A DNA stretch of 44,127 nucleotides. It comes from Aristaeella lactis (GTDB lineage Bacteria; Bacillota; Clostridia; Christensenellales; Aristaeellaceae). Below are positions 33,206 to 43,138 of the stretch, in pieces. A program made the position numbers and the translations under genes. Location of the stretch: NCBI RefSeq assembly GCF_018118585.1, contig NZ_CP069422.1, positions 1 through 44,127 of the forward strand, written 5' to 3'. The stretch's first letter is position 1. Every line of letters begins with the position of its first letter. The notes under the pieces were generated by a model that did not search any database, had not been told where the DNA came from, and saw nothing but the letters and a program-made list of their open reading frames with translations.

Positions 33206-36200
33206 ATGAGAAAAAAGATTTTATCTCTTCTTACTCGGCTCGGTGCAAATGTGTGGGATGAAAGCGCAGTAATCCTTTCGCTACTGTTTTCTGTTGTGTT
33301 TTTTCGATCCTGCTCATCTGCTACCGATGAAGACACAGCTTTTCCATCTGCTCTGCAGAAGACAAAAGAATACTTTCATACTATTGGATATAGTCTTCCC
33401 TTTACTCCCGATACAGATAGCCTTCCTCTTTTCAAAGAAATAGGCAACTATATCTGTAATCATGGGTTTTCATCCATTTATTCTTCTATAGTCAACCCAT
33501 TCGCTATTTATCCATCAACAGATCAATCTATTCCTTTAGATATCCAGTTTTCTCTGTCTTATGATGTAATTCGTCATGTGCAAAAGATTCATAATTCACC
33601 TACTCTTTCTTTCCCCAAACATTTTCAGGCTATTAAAAGCGAACTGTTTCCCGGATTAACCCAGCACGATATTTTAGCCTTCGCACATTCCATCGAAATC
33701 ATTTGCATGGATTCAAATGTTCCTGTTCTGGAAACCGGATACATTCAGGATCTTTTGACATTTCGAAAACAAAACATAGGTGTATCCAACGACATGATCT
33801 TTTACATGTATATGTTGATTTATGCTCACGGAGTAAATAGTTGGAACAAAGCAAGTGAAGATAAAACTATAAAAACATATGACCCGTTAGTCGCTAAGCC
33901 ATTATTTGAAATAGTGCTCCGTGTTTGTCACAATACCGATCCTATCACTGTAATTAAAGCAATTCTTTATCCCCCCTCACGCAATCTCTCTGGTCTTGAA
34001 ACATCATATTTGTACCAACTAATAAAGAAGCAATCCGTATCCGGATCATGTCTTGTTATTGATCCCTCACCGGACCTTATCCATAAAATAGTTTCATATC
34101 AATTTGATTGCTCGTTTATGTTTTCTAATACCAGTCTTATGGAAATATACAAAAAAGCATTCCCATATTACGAAAAACGCATATATAAACTCATGGTCGC
34201 TTGGGCATATATGCCTAGATATGATTTGGTTGTTTGGTGTTCTACAGGTAAAGAGTGGGAATATGCTAAAAAAGCCAAAAGAGCACAGAATCATATTTCA
34301 ACCTCAATAATCAATACCGATTCCCCAATGAAAACCAAAGCAGAAATAACAAAAACAATTGATAAAAAGCTTGAAGAAAATGAATCCTATTCAAAGAGCA
34401 AACTGCAGCCTATCTTTTATTGCAGAAAATCCTCATTTTTAATGGTTATGACTGACATGCAGTTTAACTTGAACAAAAATATACTGGCTGAAGAATTCAA
34501 GAAGGATGGAATATCGCTTAACAGTATTCTTTTGATGCCTACAAGACGACTGTCTTCTGTTCCTAACAATTATCTCATTCTTCAGTTAACACCCGGCAGT
34601 GAACCTGAAACAGTAGAAATACTCACCATGTTACCTACAGAGTATAAGGATATTTCACCCACAATGACTAAAGCTCGGATCCTTCATAAACATCTTTTTA
34701 TTAATTACCACACTTTGATTTCAAGTAAAGAAAATATCCGTTCTCTTTTTACTCAATTTCTTCGTTCCAACACTCGTACTCGTTCTTTTGTTAATCATCA
34801 TTCCGCTCAGCAATATAAGTATTCAGATGAAATCACCGTATGTTATCGTCTATATAAAAACCGTAAAAACCGTCCATATACGGCCATCTGTTACTATAAA
34901 TCAGTCAATGGAAATCGTAGCGAAGAATTAGAAAGAAGTTCCAATACCATCGAAGGCATATATGATACCATCGAAGATCTTGTAAACCATGAACTCAGGA
35001 AACAAATCAAAAGTGATATTAAATACAGACTTCAAGAAGGCGATCTAAAGGGTATCATACCCTGTATAAAAACACTTAACTTTTATTGTTATGAAAGCCT
35101 AAAAACCAACGGAGATAGTTACTCCAGCAAACTATGTTCGGAAATCTTTTCCAATAAGCATCCTTATATCTCGTCAATACATCCTGACTCTCATACAGAA
35201 CAAGATGAATATGAAAGGATAATAAACTTGGAATATCCAAAATGTAGCAACGAAGAGCAGAATAACATTTTATTACAAATCAAAATAATCCTAGAAGCAT
35301 CCAAAAGCATGGGTATTGCAGTATATATTTCGCCTATCCAAGAGCTGCTTAACATATTAGAACTCGGGAAATACGAACGAGCAGAAATGCGTGAAATGTT
35401 GAAACGTAACCACTATTCTGATGACGAAGAATTGAAAATAGCAGAATATATCTTTGCAAAGCCCATCTCTGATTATCAAAAAATCAATATTATGACCGAA
35501 ACCGTGTTTGATATACTTATTCACTATACGCCCGCAAGTTACTTTGAATTATGTGCATTAACGTGGGGCGATGTTCCCTATATTGATATTGCACATATCT
35601 ATGAGTTGAACATTTCAAAAAAGATCGATACGAATAATAAAGCCATATATTATTCAGATATTTCAAAGCCTTTGAAAAGCCGTCCTGTTCCTTTGGCACC
35701 TATTCTTATACCTGTGATTGAAAAATATAAAGAACTGCTTATTGCAATTAACCCTTCTGCATGTGAATCAGAGCAACCATTTCTTCAGATAACATCAGAT
35801 GATCATCCACGAACATTAATGGGCGTGTCTAAAGCTCAAGCTAAAGAATTTTACAAAACACTTGATAATTACAGTGGGCGTCAAGATATTCATAACTATT
35901 TTGACCTCCCAGGAACAGATATACAAGATGATCTGGATCAACGCAAGGGACCTCCTATGGTTCCCTCTTGGTTTCATCATTGTACTATGTTAGGTATGCA
36001 AGACGGACAATCATCATTCACAATAGGTATCTATCCAGACTCAACTGATGACAGGCATTATTCCGGATATATGTCCCCATTTCTTCAGGAAAAAATCGCA
36101 TTGATTGTAAATCGCTGGATTAACAGTATGCTTATATCCTTACAAACGCCTACTTTGATTCAAGGAAGCTATAGACGTAAAGCAATTTTGGGACCGTTGA

Positions 36201-36301
36201 AAATTTCACCCCATACTCTTCTCGAAGTTTCCGGAGGAAAGTACGGGCTGAAACTCAGCGTTTCCGCTATGCAAAAGTCAAACAAAAAGGAGTGGTATTA
36301 A
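33206..36301 (+). CDS. Large protein with a degenerate tyrosine-recombinase-like C-terminal domain
   Basis: Protein of 1031 aa; the ATG follows AAAGGAG. The N-terminal ~750 residues match no family I know. They contain a region with an alpha/beta look (CLVIDPSPDLIHKIVSYQF, then YDLVVWCST) and a basic stretch (RKNRPYTAICYYK). The C-terminal ~300 residues resemble a phage-integrase catalytic domain: YFELCALTWGDV corresponds to box I but without the catalytic Arg, PLKSRPVPLAPILIPVI to the beta-strand region, and HYSGYM may be a remnant of the His/Tyr end. The key residues are not conserved, so it is probably non-catalytic. It is followed after 1 bp by a better-preserved recombinase-like gene, so the two probably form one complex. 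Confidence 0.6.
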   Translation: MRKKILSLLTRLGANVWDESAVILSLLFSVVFFRSCSSATDEDTAFPSALQKTKEYFHTIGYSLPFTPDTDSLPLFKEIGNYICNHGFSSIYSSIVNPFAIYPSTDQSIPLDIQFSLSYDVIRHVQKIHNSPTLSFPKHFQAIKSELFPGLTQHDILAFAHSIEIICMDSNVPVLETGYIQDLLTFRKQNIGVSNDMIFYMYMLIYAHGVNSWNKASEDKTIKTYDPLVAKPLFEIVLRVCHNTDPITVIKAILYPPSRNLSGLETSYLYQLIKKQSVSGSCLVIDPSPDLIHKIVSYQFDCSFMFSNTSLMEIYKKAFPYYEKRIYKLMVAWAYMPRYDLVVWCSTGKEWEYAKKAKRAQNHISTSIINTDSPMKTKAEITKTIDKKLEENESYSKSKLQPIFYCRKSSFLMVMTDMQFNLNKNILAEEFKKDGISLNSILLMPTRRLSSVPNNYLILQLTPGSEPETVEILTMLPTEYKDISPTMTKARILHKHLFINYHTLISSKENIRSLFTQFLRSNTRTRSFVNHHSAQQYKYSDEITVCYRLYKNRKNRPYTAICYYKSVNGNRSEELERSSNTIEGIYDTIEDLVNHELRKQIKSDIKYRLQEGDLKGIIPCIKTLNFYCYESLKTNGDSYSSKLCSEIFSNKHPYISSIHPDSHTEQDEYERIINLEYPKCSNEEQNNILLQIKIILEASKSMGIAVYISPIQELLNILELGKYERAEMREMLKRNHYSDDEELKIAEYIFAKPISDYQKINIMTETVFDILIHYTPASYFELCALTWGDVPYIDIAHIYELNISKKIDTNNKAIYYSDISKPLKSRPVPLAPILIPVIEKYKELLIAINPSACESEQPFLQITSDDHPRTLMGVSKAQAKEFYKTLDNYSGRQDIHNYFDLPGTDIQDDLDQRKGPPMVPSWFHHCTMLGMQDGQSSFTIGIYPDSTDDRHYSGYMSPFLQEKIALIVNRWINSMLISLQTPTLIQGSYRRKAILGPLKISPHTLLEVSGGKYGLKLSVSAMQKSNKKEWY

Positions 36302-36302
36302 A

Positions 36303-37934
36303 ATGAAAGCAAAAAAAAGATCAAGTAAACAGTCCAAAGCATTACTGGAAACATTTAAAAGTAAAAGTAATCAACGGAAAAGGAGTCTTGCCGAAAAACT
36401 GTTCCTTTTCAGCCTTCCGCAAAATACAATCACAACAATTGATGGAGAAAAAACTTTAGATGGTATCATGCATGCTTATTTTGATGAAATATCTTCTGAT
36501 TGGAATGCTACTGAAACTCTTCAACAGTATGGCAAGCACTATAAAGAGACGCTACTTCCTGCTTTACTAAGTGTAACTGGTAATAAACCCATCAAGGATC
36601 TTACCAAAGAAGATATCGATAATGCCATGGATATTATCGAAGAAAAAATATTGAAAGAAGATTACAATGATCCTGCTCCGCATATACGGCATTATCGGGT
36701 GCTTTTTCAGAAGATTATAAAAGCTGCAATTAATCATACAGAATGTGAAGATATATCTCTGTGGGGATCCCCTTACACAGTATCTGAAAATGAAACCGAA
36801 AAACCACATAGGCTTCCCAAGTGTCTAACTCCTGAGCAAAACGCAACCGTGTTCTTTCTACTAACGCATTCACCCACAATGATGACAGGTGAATGGTTCG
36901 GGTTATTGCTTATGTATGCCTTTGGTTTAAGAAACAATGAGGCTTGCGGTGTAACGTTTGATGATATTCGTAAAATCGGAGAAGACTACTTCCTGTTTCT
37001 ACATGTAAGCACCAAAATTGGCAAATCACAGATCAAACAAGGTCTAAAGACGAAGAATGGTTATAGAATACTGCTTGCCCTGAAAAAGATAATGGCAGTA
37101 ATAAACAAACGGAGAGAGCATGTCAAAGCTTGGATAGCTGAAAATCAAGACAAACTGCCTGAAAAAGAACAACAGCGTCTCAAAACAAAGTCCCTTGATG
37201 AATATGTCGGCAAATTACGAATAGCCTGCCGAAAACACGATTACATATCAGGCATCTCTTCAGCACAACTATCCGATGCTGGGCGGAAATTTTTTCAAAA
37301 GCTGAAATATGACGAAGAAGAATTCCGGCAGGCCGATATTGAAACCAACAACAAAGCTAAAATGGCAATTGAAGGCTATGATTACCGCGATCCGTCTGCT
37401 TATCTGCTTCGCAGAGAGAATTCAACCGTTTTCAATATCCTAAATCTGACAGAGTCAGAACGTTCAGCATATATGGGTCATGCTGATAAGAATGAAATTC
37501 CAAAGTCCGAATACCGTACAGATGCTCGCCGTTCAGCAATTGTAGAAAAACTAGAACAGCGTCCTCTCCAGAATGATCTTTCATCCAGGATTATACCTAT
37601 TGATATGCAACATCTTCCTGATCAGAAAAACATTATGCCGAATTATATATTTGATTTCTGCTTTTCGGAAGATACAACCATATATATTGAGATCACCTCT
37701 GATGAGCCTGGTGATGATTTCGATATAATCCTGACAGATTCTATTACTGGAGAGCAAATAAAAGCGCATTCGGATTATGCAATACAGCAAGAGTTTGTTG
37801 GACAGCCTTCTGTATTAAATGACTATCAGACAGCTTTAGTCAGTGCATATAATGATCTGATTTCTGATGCTCGAAGGAAAAATGCCCTCATACGCATCAT
37901 ACACAAATCTGCCAACCATAGAAATGAGGAATAA
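36303..37934 (+). CDS. Tyrosine-recombinase-like protein with C-terminal extension
   Basis: Protein of 543 aa. A SAM-like N-terminal domain covers about 50-150. The catalytic-type domain follows: box I Arg in YAFGLRNNEACGV, Lys in LKTKNGYRILLA, box II region YLLRRENSTVFN, MGHA, and a Tyr in KSEYRTDARR. The first box II His is replaced (YLLRR in place of HxLRH) while Arg, Lys, GH and Tyr remain, so activity is possible but atypical. A ~110-residue C-terminal beta-rich domain (FDFCFSEDTTIYIEI...FDIILTDS) is unusual for integrases. It is the middle gene of a co-oriented trio, an arrangement that recalls the multi-recombinase sets of Tn554-like or RIT elements. Confidence 0.75.
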   Translation: MKAKKRSSKQSKALLETFKSKSNQRKRSLAEKLFLFSLPQNTITTIDGEKTLDGIMHAYFDEISSDWNATETLQQYGKHYKETLLPALLSVTGNKPIKDLTKEDIDNAMDIIEEKILKEDYNDPAPHIRHYRVLFQKIIKAAINHTECEDISLWGSPYTVSENETEKPHRLPKCLTPEQNATVFFLLTHSPTMMTGEWFGLLLMYAFGLRNNEACGVTFDDIRKIGEDYFLFLHVSTKIGKSQIKQGLKTKNGYRILLALKKIMAVINKRREHVKAWIAENQDKLPEKEQQRLKTKSLDEYVGKLRIACRKHDYISGISSAQLSDAGRKFFQKLKYDEEEFRQADIETNNKAKMAIEGYDYRDPSAYLLRRENSTVFNILNLTESERSAYMGHADKNEIPKSEYRTDARRSAIVEKLEQRPLQNDLSSRIIPIDMQHLPDQKNIMPNYIFDFCFSEDTTIYIEITSDEPGDDFDIILTDSITGEQIKAHSDYAIQQEFVGQPSVLNDYQTALVSAYNDLISDARRKNALIRIIHKSANHRNEE

Positions 37935-37938
37935 ATAT

Positions 37939-38460
37939 ATGAATTCAGATTCTGTGCGTGAAGCACTCAAGAAAGCAGGGAAACGTCCAGCAGATCTTGC
38001 TCGACATATGTCTATTTCTCGTCAGCAACTCTCAAACAAACTTCACGATGATACTTGGAATATAAATGATATTGCTCGTGTCGCCATTTTAACAGGAGGT
38101 GAACTTGGAATTGTCTATCCAGACGGAAATACAATCAGGTTTACCGATGATAGTATTATCGTAGAACAGATACGTACATTAAAAAAGGAACACCAAAAAC
38201 AAAAATCTATTCAAGCGTATCTCCCCAAACAAAAACCTGATCCCATAGAAAACGAAAAAGCCATTACCATCTCAATCGAAACGGTCGCAAATGAAATAGA
38301 TAACACTGTTGTTGAAAAATCAATAGACAGTTCTGTAAAAAGACAGCACTGTAAGAAAACGTCCAATCAAAAACAACACAACACCCAGAAACCATCCATG
38401 AAGTCTGAGCAACTATCATTTTTCCAAGACGGCGAATCTCTTTTCAACAATTATAAATAA
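37939..38460 (+). CDS. HTH protein with C-terminal clamp-binding-like motif
   Basis: Protein of 173 aa. The ATG at 37939 follows GAGGA and lies 4 bp after the recombinase-like gene; a longer reading from 37867 would overlap that gene without a ribosome site. The N-terminal ~65 residues are an XRE-type helix-turn-helix (VREALKKAGKRPADLARHMS, then ISRQQLSNKLHDD). A basic, probably disordered linker of ~90 residues follows, and near the end is QLSFF (158-162), which matches the beta sliding-clamp binding pentapeptide (QL[SD]LF type). This suggests a DNA-targeting third subunit of the recombinase trio that contacts the replication clamp. Confidence 0.75.
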   Translation: MNSDSVREALKKAGKRPADLARHMSISRQQLSNKLHDDTWNINDIARVAILTGGELGIVYPDGNTIRFTDDSIIVEQIRTLKKEHQKQKSIQAYLPKQKPDPIENEKAITISIETVANEIDNTVVEKSIDSSVKRQHCKKTSNQKQHNTQKPSMKSEQLSFFQDGESLFNNYK

Positions 38461-38920
38461 CCATATTAAATAAGAGCAGCTCCTATTACCCAACAAATTG
38501 TTAATGATATAATGAACTCATATAAAACGTCTATATTGCTAAATAGGCAGGATTCTCAACCGTTCATTATCTTGTGTACATTATTGATTAAACAATACAT
38601 GAAAAAATGAACTGAAAGCATATAATTCTTTTACTGTAAAGATGATAATATAGCAATCTCTCCATATAGCAACCATAATCCCCCGTAAAAAAGAATCAAT
38701 CAACATGGATAGACTTAACACTTTTTCTGGTGTTTTTTTTTAATATGAGAGGTGGATTTTCCATATAGCAGTTAAAAATCTCCGAGAAAAATAAGCAGAA
38801 TTCATGGACAGATGTGACCCGGCGATGACCAATTTTATTCATTATTTCATTTACAATATGAAGAATATATACAATATACTGTACCCGCCGGAATAGATGT
38901 ATACCATATTATGATAAATA
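38461..38920. other. Gene-poor right edge before the duplicated segment
   Basis: No convincing gene. The stretch is A+T-rich. TCCATATAGCA occurs twice (38661-38671 and 38760-38770), with a shorter ATATAGCA at 38648-38655; these could be protein-binding repeats. A weak hairpin with a T run (AACAC...GTGTT, then T9) at 38717-38741 may end the recombinase trio transcript. The stretch 38847-38920 continues the reading frame of the copied lipoprotein gene across the junction and gives it a different C-terminus (IYHNMVYTSIPAG...SSYCK). Confidence 0.4.
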
Positions 38921-39448
38921 GTGCTTCTATAGTACTCAAGAGTATTTGTTTTTGTTTATAATTGCTACAACAAAAGCAAGATAGGGATGGTTGGCTTTCA
39001 TCCACAGTGCCTCGAAAAGTCAAATGTGGAGTCACTCATTTTGATATTAGTGTTTGGTAGAAAAACGTCCTCAGTTGGGACATCTATGAATAAATTGTCT
39101 CCCAAACGAGATACTCTAAGTCCCTGTATTGTTTCAGGTATTTCCACTTGCTTGTGATACCAGCAGTAACGTTCTATCTGCACCGTACCATCAGGCAAAA
39201 AACCTTATAGCAAACAGCGTCTCAGGATCAGCATCCACACCCAGAGAGCACCTCCTCATGCGTCAGAAGATCTATCTCATCATCCCATGACAACAATGGG
39301 CCATGAAGTCTGAGCCCCTTCCATATGTGCAGTTGTGCATGCCATAAGTATACTGGCTAATAATATAACAAATAAGAGTTTTCATTTTCTTCCTTCTCCT
39401 TTTCCGAAAAAGAATATCAATTTTCTATCATACTAACTTTAGTTTCAT
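38847..39448 (-). pseudogene. Lipoprotein gene, copy 2, frameshifted and with altered 3' end
   Basis: Copy of the gene at 134-736. Several indels break the frame (for example near 39002-39018 and 39200-39240). At 38920 the sequence leaves the copy-1 path, so the last residues differ. It is probably intact in reality if the indels are sequencing errors. Confidence 0.6.
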
Positions 39449-39458
39449 ATCAATCACC

Positions 39459-40727
39459 TCATTTTGAAATATCCATTTCCATACTCTTTTTCTCTCGTTG
39501 TTGCTATACTTTGCTTCTCCCAAAATCAAAATAGTCTGTCTATCATAACACATTTTATTTACACCACTCTTGTCAGGCAATTCATACATTATTATCTTCA
39601 TCAGAATTCTTCTATAATGGCTTTTAGCCCTCTGGCTCCACACTTACGTTCTATAGCTCTGTGACAATCTCTTCCAACTTGAATCATGTGTAAAACTAGA
39701 TCGACCCCATCCTTGCAGAAACAATTCCTGATACTGCCGGCATAAATTGTCTTTAGGTTCAGATAATACCCTGATTAGTCAGTTCTGATATAATTCATTA
39801 AGCCCCTACAATAAGCAACCTTCCAATAAATTCTGGAATAAACCATATTTGATCAGATCTTCGGGGGCTTACCTTGTTCAGGAAAAAGCGTTATCCTTCT
39901 GATCTCTGCTTGAACAGCGCCAAAGCCCATGGATCGTTTTCCGTTCCGTTGTTGGACAATCTTTTCCACGCCTTCAAAGGCTCCTCCACAGATGAACAAC
40001 ACATTTGTTGTGTCAAAATCCAACATATCCCCGTTCGGATGTTTTACCACAAATCCTCCAGAAAGCGGTACGTGCAATAGTGCCCTCAGAATCTTAAGCA
40101 ATGCCTGCTGAACCCCTTCACCACCATCCCGGGTTATCGACATGTTTTCTCCTTGCAAAGCAATCTTGTCGATTTCGTCAATATAGATGATCCCTTTTTC
40201 AGCTTTTTGCCAGATCCATTCCAGAAGAATGGTATATATTCAGCAGGATGTTTTCCACATCCTCTCCCACATAACCCACTTCTGTTGGGCTTGTAGCATC
40301 TGCAATAGCAAATGGAACATCCATCATTCTTGCCAGCGTCTGGGCCAGGTAAGTTTTTCCGCTTCGGTCGGCCCCAGCAGAAGGATATTGCTCTTCTGAA
40401 CCCGGATCTTCGCCCGACTGCAGTCAAGGCGCTTCATATGGTTGTAGATGGCGACGCTCAAAAGCCATCTTGGCGTTTTTCAGCCCGATCACATAATCGT
40501 CCAGGAATTTTCATCTGCGAAGGTGTCCTTCGCGTTTTCGTTACCAAAGCTGCGGTTTGGGGACTGTTGTCAATCAGCCGAAAGATCTGTAAATGCACTC
40601 ACGGCAAAGCGTCACTGTAAAATCAGCTTCGATCGTATTATACAGCGGATGCTTTTTTCACCCAGGAGCGCCGCAGCAGTTGCAGAACCTGCATTTTCCT
40701 TTAACATTTCTGAAAAAACCTGCTCAT
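39459..40727 (-). pseudogene. clpX: clpX, copy 2, multiply frameshifted
   Basis: Copy of 747-2009. Recognisable pieces include the zinc-ribbon start, the Walker A region near 40350 and the [20 protein letters not shown] segment near 39900-40000, but they lie in different frames. The breaks are single-base gains and losses, so this is likely a sequencing artefact. Confidence 0.65.
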
Positions 40728-40810
40728 TTTCACCCCTCCTTTGAATGAGGCGAAAAGCGGGGCAGGCTCGCAGAACCTGCCAACCTTTCCGGAAGTATAT
40801 GCCGCAGCCG

Positions 40811-42293
40811 TCATGCCGGAGTTCTTTTCAGGTTTGGGTTCCGCAGCGCCCTTGATCGCTGTCAGTTTTGCCGCGACAGAAGGCGCGTTTTGCGTCAGTT
40901 TTTGACGCTCAGGTTGTCCGCTTTATCATTGGCAAGGCGGGCTGATTGTCGAAACAAGCAGATTCTCTTTCGTCTTCTGAAGGGCGGCAATGGTCGTAAT
41001 TCCTTCGACCGCGGCATTCAGTTTGTCGCTGGCAAGGCGGTAGTTCCGGCCGAAGAATCGCGAAGTCCTGCATGTTCTTCTCAAAATTCGTCAGAGTCAA
41101 GCTGCTGGCTTTTAATCAGCGCCAGTTCCTTCACAATTATTCAAGGGAGTTCAGCGCAGCGTTGGCAGGCTGATGGTAATAAACTGCTGCGGGCGGGCGA
41201 CGTACATTTTCGGGTACCGGAAAGAGACGTCCTGGATGCCGGCGTTATGAAATCATTATCCGCTTCCAGCGTAGATACAAGCACCGCGTATTCGCATTTC
41301 TTCTCCTGCCGGTCCTTGTCAGTTCCTTGAAGAAGTCCTCGTTCTTATGTTTGCTGGCCGTTTTCGTCCGATTCGGTCTTCATCTCGAACATAATCGAAA
41401 GGCTTCGTCAAAATAAAATCTCCTTTGGAACCGCTCCTGGCGTCATTGTCCTTCTCAAAGTAGGCTCCGGGGAACGCGATCGTCCGAATCGCGTTAAACT
41501 GGTTCTGGCAGTATACTTCTAGAGGCTTTCGCCGATGGCTTTCGCGTCGAGTTTTTCATGGAAATCCTTGACGTTCAGCTCGTCGTCCCAAGCCTTAAAA
41601 GCGGTTTCATACTACGGTCTTTGGCTGAAACTCCTTCACCTTGGCCGCCTGCTCCTGTGTCTGGAGCTGCCCCTGGAGCCGGACAATTTCAGCGTCCTTC
41701 TGCTGTGGCAAGCGCCTCGTCTTTCGCCGCCCTGACCGCCAGCTCTTTTTCGGTATCCCCAGCCTTCGCCTTTTCCGTCATGGCGGCTATCTGCCGCTCC
41801 CACCTGGCGATCTCGGCATCGGCATCTGCCTTGATTCGGGTCGTATCCTGCAGATGCTTTGCTTCCAATTCCCGGATTCTGGTTCCGCGCGCATCCGCGG
41901 CCTTCTGATCCATTTCGGCTTCTTCCTTGGAATGTTCCAGTTCTTCGGAAGGCGGACATTCTCAGCATCACGTTCGGCCACAGCTTGCTGCACGGCAAGT
42001 TTTTGTCCTGTTCTGCTTTATCAGCATATGCTTCCAGTTCGGCCACAGACTTCTCATTGTCTGCTCTTTCCTGGATCACTTTGCTTCAAGTGACCGGAAG
42101 CTGGTCTGCTTTCAAGTGCAATTGCCCAGCGCCTGAATCTCTTCTTCCTTCTTAGCGTTGGCTTCTTGGCGGATATGATCCTCAACCTTAGCCCTGATCT
42201 GTTCAGCAACACTTTGATACTCCAAGCGTTCACCCCAAAGTCCCTCACCACAGTGTGGACATGTAATATTAACAAGCCAGTCATAGTAGTCAT
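40811..42293 (-). pseudogene. DUF2130 gene, copy 2, multiply frameshifted
   Basis: Copy of 2097-3614 with many short indels throughout; coiled-coil and nuclease-domain segments appear in several frames. Likely sequencing error, not decay. Confidence 0.65.
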
Positions 42294-42305
42294 AATAATC
42301 CCTCC

Positions 42306-42784
42306 TTAAGCTACATCGTCATAGTCGTTACAGTACATAGTTTTCAAGCTCTCTATCATACAGGTATCAGCGATCCCTTCTGAGCGCTGCCGCCAGCCCT
42401 AAGATGATACATATGATGCGTCCGCAAAATCTGGAAACAAATGCCAGCAGATTCTCGCATTCGTTTCTTACCGCATTCTGATCTGATGTTTCTCCACGCA
42501 TATTAAGCAGCTCTGCGATCATTGCCATTATGGATTCGGTAGTCTGTGCCGTCGGCATCTTGTAGGTGTCAGGATCAGTGACGCAAAAATTGCCAGATTG
42601 GCAGGTTGTAATTATCTTCATACTCATTCTTGCCGAAAGAGTCTCGTTTACCAGACTTCCATCGTCGAGTCCGCTCTTACAATGCTGCCACGAGGCTATG
42701 CCAATCAGCTATCAGAATATAAGCGGCTGTGCAGCAAGCCCACATCGTCCTGTCTTTCTTATTAGCAACAAAGCGTTTCGTCAT
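42306..42784 (-). pseudogene. Unknown operon gene, copy 2, frameshifted
   Basis: Copy of 3627-4115. The central part (CVTDPDTYKMPT onward) is readable, but deletions near 42600-42700 and 42380-42420 break both ends. Confidence 0.6.
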
Positions 42785-42802
42785 AGTAATCCTTCCTTTC
42801 TC

Positions 42803-43138
42803 TTACATATCGTTCATCTGTCCCATAGTCTTACTCAATCCAGCCAACGTGTTTGCAACTACCTGGATGCTTTCTCCCCAAAATTCAGGTTCGATAAACC
42901 ACTGTCTTCAGGTAGATCCTTCAACCGCTGAAGAATCTCCGTCATTTTTCCGAGGCGCTTTATATACTCTCGGATTTCCCATCTAACAATGTTCTTCTCG
43001 AGAACCCTTTTGATAATATAGTCTTGGTGAGTCCGGATAACCGAACTCTTTCATTTGAGCCGCATCTTCTTCGGTGAAATCTGAATGCAACCGTACGGCT
43101 CCTCCATCTCCCTTGACGATCAGAACCCGATCAGACAT
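42803..43138 (-). pseudogene. MobC-like gene, copy 2, frameshifted
   Basis: Copy of 4134-4478 with scattered indels, for example near 42874-42900 and 42940-43080. The start and stop regions are recognisable. Confidence 0.6.

Noticed and set aside
37867-37938. Longer start for the HTH protein
   Set aside because: It would overlap the recombinase-like gene by 68 bp without a ribosome site; the ATG at 37939 has GAGGA at good spacing.
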